From Pseudidiomarina sediminum DSM 21906 (lineage in GTDB: Bacteria; Pseudomonadota; Gammaproteobacteria; Enterobacterales; Alteromonadaceae), in contig NZ_KE383983.1 in the NCBI RefSeq assembly GCF_000423165.1, forward strand, positions 1,226,376-1,290,375: a DNA stretch of 64,000 bases. The letters are read 5' to 3'. A program made the position numbers and the translations under genes. Shown piece by piece: positions 1-8,639 of the stretch. The notes beneath the pieces were generated by a model that saw nothing but the letters and a program-made list of their open reading frames with translations, did not search any database and was not told the DNA's origin. Position 1 is the stretch's first letter; each line of letters starts with the position of its first letter.

Positions 1-885
1 TTACTGGCAGCTAAAAAGCTTTCCAATCATCCAAGAGTCACCGTAAAACATGCGAGCCAAACGGTCGAAATGACCGACAAGCCTGGCTACTCTCTGCGTG
101 CTAAGCCGGATTCTTCGATGCGCGTTGCCCTTGATTTGGTCGCTAATGATGAAGCTGCTGCGTGCGTCAGCGCGGGCAATACCGGCGCTTTAATGACCAA
201 AGCTTATTTTGCGTTAAAAACCTTACCCGGTGTGCTTCGTCCTGCGTTAATGTCAGCGATCCCGCAAGCATCAGGTAAATCTGCGTTTGTGCTCGACTTG
301 GGCGCCAACCCAGTCTGCGACTCGGACACCTTGTTCCAGTTTGGGGTAATGGGTGCTGTCGCGGCACGTGAAGTCTTGGGTATCGAACGCCCACGCATTG
401 CGCTACTCAATATGGGTGAGGAAGACATCAAAGGCAACGATGTGGTGAAGTCGACCGCACAACTCTTTCAGCAGTCGCAATTATTGAACTATATTGGCTT
501 TATTGAAGGCGATGATTTGTTCGCGGACAAAGCCGATGTCATCGTTTGTGACGGCTTCGTCGGTAATATTGCCCTTAAAAGTTGTGAGGGCTTAGCTGAT
601 TTACTCCTTTCAAATATCCGTTCTAACATCAACGCACATTGGTTAACTCGTTGGTTTGTTAAACTTTTTTATCATAGATTGCAACGTTCTTGGGACTGGC
701 TGAAGCCCGACCACTACAACGGGGCAAGTTTGATAGGATTGCGTGGCGTAGTCATAAAAAGCCACGGTGACGCCAATACGGACGCCTTCTTTAGTGCGAT
801 TCAGCAAGCTGTGGAAGAGACGCAACAGGACCTACCGGCACGCATTCGTGATCGGGTGGAATCAGTGCTCTTAGAACAAGACTAA
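1..885 (+). CDS. plsX: Phosphate acyltransferase PlsX, 5' end cut by window
   Basis: PlsX converts acyl-ACP to acyl-phosphate, the first step of PlsX/PlsY phospholipid synthesis at the inner membrane. The reading frame is open from base 1, so the ATG at 70 is internal and the first roughly 75 residues of the protein lie outside the window. Family stretches are visible: [45 protein letters not shown] and [10 protein letters not shown]. The stop is 11 bases before fabH, which fits a plsX-fabHDG-acpP operon. Identification is secure; only the true start is unknown. Confidence 0.96.
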   Translation, partial: LLAAKKLSNHPRVTVKHASQTVEMTDKPGYSLRAKPDSSMRVALDLVANDEAAACVSAGNTGALMTKAYFALKTLPGVLRPALMSAIPQASGKSAFVLDLGANPVCDSDTLFQFGVMGAVAAREVLGIERPRIALLNMGEEDIKGNDVVKSTAQLFQQSQLLNYIGFIEGDDLFADKADVIVCDGFVGNIALKSCEGLADLLLSNIRSNINAHWLTRWFVKLFYHRLQRSWDWLKPDHYNGASLIGLRGVVIKSHGDANTDAFFSAIQQAVEETQQDLPARIRDRVESVLLEQD

Positions 886-896
886 AAAAGGTTTTC

Positions 897-1865
897 ATGT
901 TTGCAAGAATCGGAGGCACCGGGCATTACCTACCCGAGCAGTGCTTAACCAATGCTATGCTTGAACAACGCGTGGACACGAGTCACGACTGGATTGTTGA
1001 GCGTACAGGTATCCATCAACGGCATATTGCCGGCGATGGCGAGAACGCAGTGACCATGGGTGTGGCTGCGGCACGACAAGCGTTGGCAGCGGCACAGCTT
1101 GCCGTTGATGATCTTGATCTTATTGTGGTCGCGACCACCTCAGGTGATCGCGCATTTCCGAGTGTCGCTTGCGAAATCCAAGCGGCCTTAACAGAACAGA
1201 ATATTCCGGCATTTGACGTTGCTGCGGCGTGTTCTGGGTTTATTTTCGCGCTTAGCGTTGCGGATCAGTATATTCGTAGTGGCACCTATCGGAATGTGTT
1301 GGTGATCGGTACCGATGTACTGTCGCGTCTGTGTCACCCTGAAGACCGTAATACGATCGTGTTATTCGGCGATGGCGCCGGAGCTGTAGTTGTGCAAGCG
1401 AGTGAGCAACCGGGGATTATTTCGACCCATCTCCATAGTGCCGGTGAGTTTGCTGATTTACTCGGGGCGAACCATCCTAAACGTCACGGCGATGCCCAGT
1501 TGGACGCGCTTAGTGAAGCTTGGATGTACATGAAAGGCAACGAAGTGTTCAAGGTTGCGGTGAGTAAATTGAGCGAATTAGTGGCGGAAACCTTGACAGC
1601 GAACGGCTTAAGCGCCGAAGATCTCGATTGGTTGGTACCGCATCAAGCAAATTTGCGCATTATTAAAGCGACTGCGAAAAAGCTGAAGATGCCGATGAAC
1701 CAAGTGATCACGACCTTGGCAGACACTGGTAACACATCAGCGGCGTCCGTACCTATTGCGCTTGATGTTGCGGTCCGTGATGGCCGCATTCAGCGTGGTC
1801 AAAATTTATTGCTTGAAGCCTTTGGCGGCGGGTTCGCCTGGGGTTCAGCACTGGTAACTTATTAA
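897..1865 (+). CDS. fabH: 3-oxoacyl-ACP synthase III (KAS III)
   Basis: FabH starts fatty-acid synthesis by condensing acetyl-CoA with malonyl-ACP. The protein has 322 residues, normal for the family. The thiolase-fold catalytic triad is readable: Cys112 in AAACSGF, His249 in PHQANLRI and Asn279 in GNTSAAS. The C-terminus has the expected [11 protein letters not shown]. It lies between plsX and fabD on the same strand with gaps of 11 and 22 bases, so it is probably co-transcribed. Nothing is odd in the sequence. Confidence 0.97.
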   Translation: MFARIGGTGHYLPEQCLTNAMLEQRVDTSHDWIVERTGIHQRHIAGDGENAVTMGVAAARQALAAAQLAVDDLDLIVVATTSGDRAFPSVACEIQAALTEQNIPAFDVAAACSGFIFALSVADQYIRSGTYRNVLVIGTDVLSRLCHPEDRNTIVLFGDGAGAVVVQASEQPGIISTHLHSAGEFADLLGANHPKRHGDAQLDALSEAWMYMKGNEVFKVAVSKLSELVAETLTANGLSAEDLDWLVPHQANLRIIKATAKKLKMPMNQVITTLADTGNTSAASVPIALDVAVRDGRIQRGQNLLLEAFGGGFAWGSALVTY

Positions 1866-1887
1866 ACACAAGTAGAAGGAAGGGACG

Positions 1888-2811
1888 ATGCGTGCATACG
1901 TTTTCCCAGGACAAGGGTCCCAAACGGTTGGAATGTTGGCGGATGTTGCGGCCGAATATCCAGTTGTTGCTGAAACATTTGCTGAAGCCAGCGAAGTGTT
2001 GGGCTATGACCTATGGCAGTTAGTGCAAGATGGCCCAACCGAGCAGTTGAATGAAACACAACGTACCCAGCCAGCATTGTTAGCGGCAAGTGTCGCGTTG
2101 TATCGAGTCCTTGAAGCACAAGGTGTGCCTGCACCTGAATGGATGGCAGGGCACAGTTTAGGTGAATATTCTGCCTTGGTGTGCAGTGGTGCTATGGCGT
2201 TCTCTGACGCGGTTGCGCTCGTTGCCAAGCGTGGCGAGTTAATGCAACAAGCCGTGCCGGCAGGTGTCGGTGCTATGGCTGCGATCATCGGTCTTGATGA
2301 CGCGCGTGTTGAAGAAGCCTGTGCCGCAGCAGCCGGCGATCAAATTGTCAGTGCGGTAAACTACAATTCGCCAGGTCAAGTGGTCATCGCGGGTCATGCT
2401 GATGCGGTCGCTCGTGCGGGCGAAGCTTGTAAAGAAGCAGGGGCGAAACGGGCCTTGCCTTTACCTGTGAGTGTTCCGTCACACTGTGCACTGATGCAAC
2501 CGGCTGCGGAACAGTTGGCTGTTGAGCTAGGTAAGATTAGCTTGTGCACCCCGAATATTCCGGTCGTGAACAATGTTGATGTAAAAGTTGAGCGTGACAG
2601 CGACGCAATTCGCGATGCGCTGGTGCGTCAGTTGTACTCACCGGTGCGCTGGACCGAGAGTGTTCAGTTCCTCGCTGAGCAAGGTGTTACCGAAATTTAC
2701 GAAATTGGCCCAGGTAAAGTTTTATCTGGATTAACCAAACGGATTGATAAAGCATTGCAGAGCGATGCGATCAATACCGTTGAGAGCATTCAAGCAAAGG
2801 TTCAATCATGA
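1888..2811 (+). CDS. fabD: Malonyl-CoA:ACP transacylase
   Basis: FabD loads malonyl groups from CoA onto ACP for chain elongation. The 307-residue protein begins with the characteristic FPGQGSQ. It carries the nucleophile Ser90 in GHSLGEYSA and the catalytic His199 in VPSHCALM, and the C-terminal EIGPGKVLSGL is also typical. A purine-rich ribosome site (AGAAGGAAGGG) precedes the ATG. The end overlaps the fabG start by four bases (ATGA), suggesting translational coupling. Confidence 0.97.
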   Translation: MRAYVFPGQGSQTVGMLADVAAEYPVVAETFAEASEVLGYDLWQLVQDGPTEQLNETQRTQPALLAASVALYRVLEAQGVPAPEWMAGHSLGEYSALVCSGAMAFSDAVALVAKRGELMQQAVPAGVGAMAAIIGLDDARVEEACAAAAGDQIVSAVNYNSPGQVVIAGHADAVARAGEACKEAGAKRALPLPVSVPSHCALMQPAAEQLAVELGKISLCTPNIPVVNNVDVKVERDSDAIRDALVRQLYSPVRWTESVQFLAEQGVTEIYEIGPGKVLSGLTKRIDKALQSDAINTVESIQAKVQS

Positions 2812-3548
2812 CAGCAACAATGCAAGGACAGGTCGCACTGGTCACAGGTGCAAGTCGCGGAATTGGCAAAGCCATCGCTGAGCAGCTCGCCGCGCAAGGC
2901 GTTAAAGTAATTGGTACTGCGACCAGCGAAAGCGGTGCCGCGGCAATTTCTGCTTATTTAGGTGAGCACGGCGAAGGGCGTCAGTTGGATGTTACCAGCG
3001 CGGATAGCGTTGCCGAAGTGCTTAAAGCCATTGACGAAAACTACGGCCAGTTGGATATTTTGGTCAACAATGCAGGCATCACCAAAGATAACTTGCTGAT
3101 GCGCCTCAAAGATGAAGATTGGGACGCAGTACTGGATACCAACTTAAAGTCGGTTTACCGCTTGAGTAAAGCCGTACTTCGGGGCATGATGAAGCGTCGT
3201 CATGGACGTATTATCAACATCGCGTCGGTAGTAGGTACCACAGGCAACCCAGGACAAACCAACTACTGTGCGGCGAAAGCTGGCTTGTTAGGCTTCAGTA
3301 AAGCCTTAGCACAAGAAGTTGCCGGACGTGGTATTACGGTCAACAGCGTTGCGCCTGGCTTTATTGATACCGATATGACAAAAGCCTTGACGGAAGAGCA
3401 AAAACAAGCGATTTTTGCCAATATTCCAGCAGCACGTTTAGGGCAACCTGAAGAAATTGCAGCAGCTGTGGTCTTTTTGGCCTCTCCTGGTGCAGCTTAT
3501 ATTACTGGTGAGACAATCCATGTGAATGGCGGTCTGGCTATGGTGTAA
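2808..3548 (+). CDS. fabG: 3-oxoacyl-ACP reductase
   Basis: FabG is the NADPH-dependent ketoreductase of the elongation cycle and belongs to the short-chain dehydrogenase family. The Rossmann motif GASRGIG is at residues 14-20, NNAG at 87-90, and the catalytic residues are Ser140, Tyr153 and Lys157. The ATG at 2808 overlaps the fabD stop (ATGA). A second in-frame ATG four codons later (2820) is a possible alternative start. A 126-base gap separates it from acpP, and the strongly expressed acpP may have its own promoter there. Confidence 0.96.
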   Translation: MTATMQGQVALVTGASRGIGKAIAEQLAAQGVKVIGTATSESGAAAISAYLGEHGEGRQLDVTSADSVAEVLKAIDENYGQLDILVNNAGITKDNLLMRLKDEDWDAVLDTNLKSVYRLSKAVLRGMMKRRHGRIINIASVVGTTGNPGQTNYCAAKAGLLGFSKALAQEVAGRGITVNSVAPGFIDTDMTKALTEEQKQAIFANIPAARLGQPEEIAAAVVFLASPGAAYITGETIHVNGGLAMV

Positions 3549-3674
3549 GCGTTTATTGGGTGAAGGGGTATGACCTCTCGGTATTTAGGGATATTTTCCT
3601 TTATTATTGATGCCGCATTCACTACACTAAGCGCAATTTTGAACTCGATACCTAAATGAAGGGATATTTTAAAA

Positions 3675-3914
3675 ATGAGTACTATTGAAGAACGCGTAAA
3701 GAAAATCATCATTGAACAGTTGGGCGTTAAAGAAGAAGAAGTGAAGCCAGAAGCTTCTTTCGAAAACGACCTCGGCGCTGATTCTCTTGACACTGTTGAA
3801 TTGGTTATGGCTCTTGAAGAAGAGTTCGAAACTGAAATTCCAGATGAAGAAGCAGAGAAAATCAAAACTGTTCAAGCAGCTATCGATTACGTGACCAATC
3901 ACGCAAACGACTAA
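3675..3914 (+). CDS. acpP: Acyl carrier protein
   Basis: ACP is the small acidic carrier of growing acyl chains. The product has 79 residues, is rich in Glu and Asp, and carries the phosphopantetheine-attachment serine Ser37 in GADSLDTVE. The start follows the ribosome site GAAGGGAT. A strong rho-independent terminator begins 13 bases after the stop. Unlike the usual gammaproteobacterial order, fabF does not follow; the next gene is pabC. Confidence 0.97.
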   Translation: MSTIEERVKKIIIEQLGVKEEEVKPEASFENDLGADSLDTVELVMALEEEFETEIPDEEAEKIKTVQAAIDYVTNHAND

Positions 3915-3927
3915 GCTAGTTTGACGA

Positions 3928-3956
3928 AAAGGCGGAATGAAAATTCCGCCTTTTTT
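3928..3956 (+). terminator. acpP terminator abutting pabC start
   Basis: A perfect 8-bp stem (GGCGGAAT at 3931-3938, ATTCCGCC at 3943-3950) closes a GAAA tetraloop. It is extended by an A/T flank and followed by TTTTTT. The T tract ends two bases before the pabC ATG at 3959, so the hairpin also occupies the place where a pabC ribosome site would be. Confidence 0.9.
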
Positions 3957-3958
3957 CT

Positions 3959-4750
3959 ATGTGGATCAACGGTACACCTTCCTCCCAACGCGAACTTGAT
4001 CGCGGTCTCCAGTTTGGCGACGGCCATTTCACCACACTTACGCTACGCCATGGGCGTCCACGATTTTGGCCGCAGCATTACCAACGCTTATGCCAAGCCA
4101 GTCAGCGCCTAGCTATTGCTTTGCCGAGCGAAACTGAGTTGTTGGCCTGTCTTGAGACTATCGCAACGGAACAACCGGATTGCGTGGTAAAACTGATTTT
4201 CACACGCGGTTTTGGCGGCCGTGGTTATGCCGCAGCAACGGCCGCAACCCCTCAGTGGTATGCCACGACAGCACCTTTGCCAGTTATAGCAAAGAACGCC
4301 TTAACCGTTGCTATCGCGGAGCTACGCTTAGCAAACTCCCCGCAACTGGCAGGACTGAAGACCCTGAATCGTTTAGAGCAAGTGTTGTTAGCGCAGGAAC
4401 GCGCGCAGCGCCAGCGTGATGAGTTGCTGGTAACGGATCAACAGGGATATGTTATCGAAGCCATTTCGAGTAATGTTTTTTATTGTATCAGTGGTCGCTG
4501 GTACACCCCTGAACTCTCAAGCGCAGGCATAGCTGGCGTGGTACGTCAGGTACTTCTGCAAGATCCGCCTAACATGGTGATTGAAGAAGCGCAGTTAACG
4601 CTGCAACAGCTCTGTTCAATCGAGCAAATGTTTCTTTCAAACAGCGTGTTAGGCTTGCGTCCAGTGGCGCAAATCGGCGACTATAGACTCCCTAAACCTC
4701 ATTTACCAGGGACTGTCGAAGATTGGTGGGAACAATTCGAAAGCTGTTGA
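3959..4750 (+). CDS. pabC: Aminodeoxychorismate lyase
   Basis: PabC releases pyruvate from 4-amino-4-deoxychorismate to give p-aminobenzoate for folate. It is a PLP enzyme of fold type IV with 263 residues. The typical N-terminus (MWINGT, then RGLQFGDGHFTT) shows that ATG 3959 is the right start. The PLP lysine is Lys134 in GLKTLNRLEQVL. No upstream in-frame start exists before the stop at 3938. No Shine-Dalgarno sequence is visible because the acpP terminator fills the leader, so expression may depend on read-through or on leader-poor initiation. The 3' end overlaps mltG by 28 bases. Confidence 0.92.
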   Translation: MWINGTPSSQRELDRGLQFGDGHFTTLTLRHGRPRFWPQHYQRLCQASQRLAIALPSETELLACLETIATEQPDCVVKLIFTRGFGGRGYAAATAATPQWYATTAPLPVIAKNALTVAIAELRLANSPQLAGLKTLNRLEQVLLAQERAQRQRDELLVTDQQGYVIEAISSNVFYCISGRWYTPELSSAGIAGVVRQVLLQDPPNMVIEEAQLTLQQLCSIEQMFLSNSVLGLRPVAQIGDYRLPKPHLPGTVEDWWEQFESC

Positions 4751-5739
4751 TCAGTAGTGTGGTGGCAGCCACGCTTGGTGTCGTCGTTATTGCAGGATGG
4801 AGCTACCAACTGGTCCATCGTCCATTGCTGGTGCCAGCAAACGATACCCACTTGGTGACGATTGCACGGGGTGCAAGTGCCGGTGCTATTATCAATCAAC
4901 TCGCCGCAGAAGGGCGCTTACGTCATGCGCCGAAACTCTATTATTGGAGCAGCCGCATTTGGGATCGCCCCGTCGCCTTGCAAGCGGGGGTGTATCAACT
5001 TCATTCAGGACAAACCCTTGCCCAGTTTTGGCAGCAGTTGCGTCAAGGTGAGCAGTATCAATTCGCGATAACCTTGGTGGAAGGACAAACCTGGTCTCAG
5101 TGGGCAAGTTTACTGCACCAACATGACTATCTTGATAGCCGTGACGTTGAAGATGATGTGGCGTTAGTGCGGCGCGTCACAGGCAGTGAAGAGTACACCA
5201 GCTTTGAAGGACTGTTGGCACCCGATACCTACAAGTTTTATGCCGGTACCTCGGTGCTCACGTTGTTAGAACAGGCCTTTGCGCTGCAGCAGCAACGTCT
5301 GCAACAAGCGTGGGAGCAACGGTTGCCTGGGCTGCCTTACGAAACACCGTATCAGCTGTTAATCATGGCTTCGATTATCGAAAAGGAGACCGGCGGCAAT
5401 AGCGAACGCGGCTTAGTGAGTTCAGTGTTCGTGAATCGCTTACAGATTGGTATGCGTTTGCAGTCGGACCCGACCACGATTTACGGTGTTGAGAATTTTG
5501 ATGGCAACCTAACCCGGCAACACTTACGCGAGAAAACCGCGTACAATACCTATCGTATTGATGGTTTGCCACCGACACCGATCGCGATGCCGAGTTACGC
5601 GAGTCTTTTAGCAGCGGCGCAGCCTGAGGTTTCAGGCTATTATTATTTTGTGGCGGATGGCAGTGGCGGCCATGTTTTTTCAGAAACCTTAGCAGAGCAT
5701 AACCGCGCTGTTGATCGTTACCAACGAGGAAACCACTAA
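4723..5739 (+). CDS. mltG: Endolytic murein transglycosylase (YceG family)
   Basis: MltG cleaves nascent peptidoglycan strands at the inner membrane. One N-terminal membrane segment (about residues 8-26) is followed by a LysM-like region and the YceG catalytic domain. The conserved catalytic glutamate is in ASIIEKETG around residue 220, with LQSDPTTIYG following. The frame opens at TTG 4723 with an in-frame GTG at 4726; both lie inside pabC and I cannot choose between them. The length of about 338 residues is normal. The mltG-tmk-holB order is standard in gammaproteobacteria. Confidence 0.93.
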   Translation: MVGTIRKLLISSVVAATLGVVVIAGWSYQLVHRPLLVPANDTHLVTIARGASAGAIINQLAAEGRLRHAPKLYYWSSRIWDRPVALQAGVYQLHSGQTLAQFWQQLRQGEQYQFAITLVEGQTWSQWASLLHQHDYLDSRDVEDDVALVRRVTGSEEYTSFEGLLAPDTYKFYAGTSVLTLLEQAFALQQQRLQQAWEQRLPGLPYETPYQLLIMASIIEKETGGNSERGLVSSVFVNRLQIGMRLQSDPTTIYGVENFDGNLTRQHLREKTAYNTYRIDGLPPTPIAMPSYASLLAAAQPEVSGYYYFVADGSGGHVFSETLAEHNRAVDRYQRGNH

Positions 5740-5742
5740 GGT

Positions 5743-6381
5743 ATGCAAGGAAAGTTTATTGTTGTTGAGGGCTTGGAAGGGGCTGGCAAGAGTTCAGCAA
5801 TTGCAAGTTTGGTCAGCCATTTACAAGCGAAAAGTATTCCTACCTTAACTGTGCGTGAGCCGGGCGGGACGCCGATGGCTGAAGCGCTGCGCGATATTGT
5901 CAAACAGTCTTGGCATGAACAAGTGACGGCGGAAACCGAATTATTGCTGATGTATGCCAGTCGCGCTCAGTTGGTGGCGAACGTGATCCGTCCGGCACTT
6001 GCCGCTGGCAAGTGGGTCATTGCCGATCGTCATGACTTGTCATCGCGGGCCTATCAGGGCGGTGGACGTCAGTTAGGTGATGACAAGCTACAAACCTTGA
6101 AACAGTTGGTGCTGGGTGATTTTAATCCAGATTTAACTTTATTACTTGATATCGATCCTGAGATTGGCTTGCAGCGTGCGCGTGAGCGAGGCGAGTTAGA
6201 TCGCATTGAACAAGAAGCGCTGGCGTTTTTCCAGCGCACCCGTGAGCGCTATCTGGCGATTGCTGCACAAGAGCGCCAGATTGTTGTGGTCGACGCCGAT
6301 CAATCCATGGCTGCAGTGCATCAAGCCATGATTAACGCAATGGAGCATGCCTTATTTAGCTCAGTGCGAGGTGGCGCGTGA
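5743..6381 (+). CDS. tmk: Thymidylate kinase
   Basis: Tmk phosphorylates dTMP to dTDP. The 212-residue protein has the P-loop GLEGAGKSS at residues 10-18, the DRxx motif in [16 protein letters not shown], and [17 protein letters not shown] in the lid region. The ATG at 5743 is three bases after the mltG stop, with CGAGGAAA as ribosome site within the end of mltG. The stop overlaps the GTG start of holB. Confidence 0.96.
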   Translation: MQGKFIVVEGLEGAGKSSAIASLVSHLQAKSIPTLTVREPGGTPMAEALRDIVKQSWHEQVTAETELLLMYASRAQLVANVIRPALAAGKWVIADRHDLSSRAYQGGGRQLGDDKLQTLKQLVLGDFNPDLTLLLDIDPEIGLQRARERGELDRIEQEALAFFQRTRERYLAIAAQERQIVVVDADQSMAAVHQAMINAMEHALFSSVRGGA

Positions 6382-7331
6382 GTTTACCCTGGTTGCGCCC
6401 GCTGTGGCAGTCGATTGCCCACGATCACCAGCAGGGCACCTTAGCCCACGCACACTGCTTACCTTGGCAACCTGACCTTGGCACTCAGGCGCTGGTGGAA
6501 GAATGGTTGCGTTTGTTGTTGTGTACTGCGGGCGAGAAGCGCGCCTGTGGTAAGTGCAAAAGTTGTTTGTTGCATCGTGCGGGCAACCATCCTGATTATT
6601 ATGAGCTTGGCAGTGATGATGGGCGGGTGATCAGTGTGGATCAAGTACGCGAGTTACTGGCCAAGCTGCAGCACACACCGAACCAAGCCGGTGCCAAAGT
6701 GGTATGGCTCAAAGATGCAGAAAAGCTCTCGGTCACCGCTGCTAATGCGTTGTTAAAAACCCTTGAAGAGCCGACCACCGCGACGTACTTTATTGTTACG
6801 CCCGAGCGCACGGAGCGCTTATTACCGACCTTACGTAGTCGAATGCAGTTGCAGCGCTTGCAGGCACCGACCTTGAGCGAGGTCGAACACTGGCTTGCGC
6901 AACGGTTACAACGGATGTTAACGGCTGATGAACAACGGCAATGTCAGCGCTACTTTCAGCGCCCGTTGGCGTTGTTAGAGTGGCTGAAAGACGGTAACTT
7001 TCCGCGAGACTATCTGGCGGAACTCAGCACCTGTATGACCACCGAAGCGGCGTTCCCACAACCGAGTAAAACCGATTGGTTGGCTTGGCTTGATGCCACC
7101 GAGCAATGGCTGCAAGAGTTGGTGCGCGTACAACAAGGGGTTGCACAAGAACAGCTGCGTCTGCCGCAGCAGCAAAGTGCACATCAGCATTGGCTGACAC
7201 GCCATGCGGTTGGTGTAAGTGCCTTAAGCGAATGGGCGCATTTATGTTATGCTATACGACAACAAACGGCTGAACAAAGTGGTTTAAATGGGCCGCTCCT
7301 GTTACATGGACTTTGGATGAGGTGGCGCTAG
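6378..7331 (+). CDS. holB: DNA polymerase III delta' subunit
   Basis: HolB is the delta' subunit of the sliding-clamp loader. The zinc module is complete (Cys49, Cys57, Cys60, Cys63), followed by the clamp-loader motif [24 protein letters not shown] and an SRM arginine-finger-like motif. The protein has 317 residues and starts at GTG 6378, overlapping the tmk stop. The neighbours tmk and pilZ support the call. Confidence 0.95.
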   Translation: MSLPWLRPLWQSIAHDHQQGTLAHAHCLPWQPDLGTQALVEEWLRLLLCTAGEKRACGKCKSCLLHRAGNHPDYYELGSDDGRVISVDQVRELLAKLQHTPNQAGAKVVWLKDAEKLSVTAANALLKTLEEPTTATYFIVTPERTERLLPTLRSRMQLQRLQAPTLSEVEHWLAQRLQRMLTADEQRQCQRYFQRPLALLEWLKDGNFPRDYLAELSTCMTTEAAFPQPSKTDWLAWLDATEQWLQELVRVQQGVAQEQLRLPQQQSAHQHWLTRHAVGVSALSEWAHLCYAIRQQTAEQSGLNGPLLLHGLWMRWR

Positions 7332-7333
7332 CT

Positions 7334-7660
7334 ATGGCTGCAAAACGAATTCACTTAAAATCAGAAGAACAGTTACGCCGTCTGTATATGCCATTTATTA
7401 AAGGTGGCGCACTGTTTGTCGCAACCGATGATCCTTATGCGATCGGCGATGAAATAACCCTGCTTATGCAGCTTCCCGGCGATGATGAAGAAACCTTGAT
7501 CGCCGGTAAAGTTGTGTGGCTCGCGCCATTACGACCGGGGCGTGCCGACCAACGCGGCGTGGGGGTGCAATTTATTGACGATAAGTCTCACCTGCGTAAT
7601 CGCATTGAAACGTTGCTGGGGCATCTAGGAGAGTCAACCGCTCCGACCGCAACGATGTAA
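7334..7660 (+). CDS. pilZ: Type IV pilus PilZ protein
   Basis: This small single-domain PilZ protein resembles the PilZ needed for type IV pilus assembly (YMPFIKGGALFV, then GDEITLLMQLPGD, AGKVVWL and GVGVQF). In that subclass the c-di-GMP-binding RxxxR motif is absent, and none is visible here. I chose ATG 7334 because GAGG at 7319-7322 is well spaced; an in-frame TTG at 7313 lies inside holB. The product has 108 residues. The tmk-holB-pilZ-tatD order is conserved in many pilus-bearing gammaproteobacteria. Pilus structural genes are outside the window. Confidence 0.9.
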   Translation: MAAKRIHLKSEEQLRRLYMPFIKGGALFVATDDPYAIGDEITLLMQLPGDDEETLIAGKVVWLAPLRPGRADQRGVGVQFIDDKSHLRNRIETLLGHLGESTAPTATM

Positions 7661-7687
7661 GCTTCAACACAACGTTAAGGAGTCGCT

Positions 7688-8479
7688 GTGTTTATTGATT
7701 CCCATTGTCATCTTGATCGTCTAAAACTTGATGACTTTTCTGGTTCGTTACAACAGGTTATCACCAATGCAAAACAGCAACGCGTTCAGCAAATGTTGTG
7801 TATCAGTGTGACCTTAGAAGAATTTCCTGCCATGCGTGACTTGGTCGCGCCATATCCTGAGGTGGCCATTAGTTGTGGTGTACATCCTCTCTATGTCGGC
7901 AAACACCCGCTACAACAGCAACAACTTCGCGACTTTGCCGCAGCGGACGAGGTGGTTGCTATTGGCGAAACCGGTTTGGACTATTTCTATGATCCAGATA
8001 GCAAAGCGGTCCAGCAGGAAAGTTTTGCCTATCATATTGAGCTCGCCAATACGCTCGCTAAGCCATTAATCATTCATACCCGTGATGCGCGTGATGATAC
8101 CCTTGCGATGTTGCGTGAAGGGCAAGCAGAGCGCTGTGGGGGCGTTTTACATTGCTTTACCGAGTCGTATGAGATGGCGAAACATGCCATTGATGATTTG
8201 GATTTCTTTATTTCGATTTCAGGGATTGCCAGCTTTCGTAATGCCGCCGAGCTACGAGACGTAGTAAAAAAGCTACCTTTGGATAAAATCTTGATTGAAA
8301 CCGATAGTCCTTGGTTGGCACCAGTTCCTCATCGTGGGAAGCAAAACCAACCGGCCTATGTGGTCGATGTAGCCAAGTGTGTGGCGGATATCAAAGGGGT
8401 GACGTTGGAAGAGGTTGCGCGGGTGACAACGGCAAACTTTTTCCGCTTATTTTCGCGCATTGAACCGGTAAGTTTGTAA
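7688..8479 (+). CDS. tatD: TatD-family metal-dependent hydrolase/DNase
   Basis: This is a 263-residue TIM-barrel amidohydrolase of the TatD/YcfH/YjjV group, implicated in DNA repair nuclease activity and D-aminoacyl-tRNA handling. The metal-binding HxH is in DSHCHLDRL near the N-terminus. GETGLDYFYD, IHTRDARDDT, LHCFTES and the terminal ETDSPWLAP are all present. It starts at GTG 7688 behind a strong AAGGAG. The position after holB-pilZ matches ycfH of E. coli, so it is the YcfH-type paralogue; the symbol is by family. Confidence 0.88.
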   Translation: MFIDSHCHLDRLKLDDFSGSLQQVITNAKQQRVQQMLCISVTLEEFPAMRDLVAPYPEVAISCGVHPLYVGKHPLQQQQLRDFAAADEVVAIGETGLDYFYDPDSKAVQQESFAYHIELANTLAKPLIIHTRDARDDTLAMLREGQAERCGGVLHCFTESYEMAKHAIDDLDFFISISGIASFRNAAELRDVVKKLPLDKILIETDSPWLAPVPHRGKQNQPAYVVDVAKCVADIKGVTLEEVARVTTANFFRLFSRIEPVSL

Positions 8480-8504
8480 AACTGAGCAAAGCCGATAAAA
8501 AAAT

Positions 8505-8533
8505 TTAGCAAAAATTTTTTTGTTGACTACACT
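8505..8533 (+). promoter_or_regulatory. Possible promoter of a small RNA
   Basis: TTAGCA (8505-8510) and TACACT (8528-8533) are separated by 17 bases, each matching four of six consensus positions. They lie in a very A/T-rich tract downstream of tatD. A second -35-like TTGACT (8523-8528) lacks a matching -10. There is no coding sequence to the right before the terminator at 8596-8634. Confidence 0.3.
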
Positions 8534-8539
8534 GACAGT

Positions 8540-8634
8540 TACCTTCGAAATTTATCGAGTTAGCGCACGGCTCAATCCCTTGAGCCATTCCCCTAGGCTC
8601 GGGACTGAGCGATTAGTCCCGAGCCCTTTTTTTT
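8540..8634 (+). ncRNA. Candidate intergenic small RNA (about 95 nt)
   Basis: From the predicted start near 8540 the transcript would contain hairpin GGCTCAA/TTGAGCC (8569-8586, loop TCCC) and then a strong terminator hairpin. No reading frame of note is present. The same hairpins could simply end tatD transcription, in which case there is no separate RNA. The call rests only on the promoter-like motif plus two stable tandem hairpins. Confidence 0.3.
8596..8634 (+). terminator. Strong rho-independent terminator after tatD
   Basis: An 11-bp perfect stem (GGCTCGGGACT at 8596-8606, AGTCCCGAGCC at 8615-8625) is followed by a run of eight T. It serves the rightward direction only; the opposite strand has no T tract. 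It ends five bases before the stop of the leftward symporter gene. Confidence 0.9.
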
Positions 8635-8639
8635 GGAGC

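Noticed and set aside
3497-3865. 122-codon antisense frame covering acpP
   Set aside because: A serine-rich shadow of acpP and its leader; no ribosome site and no recognisable domain.
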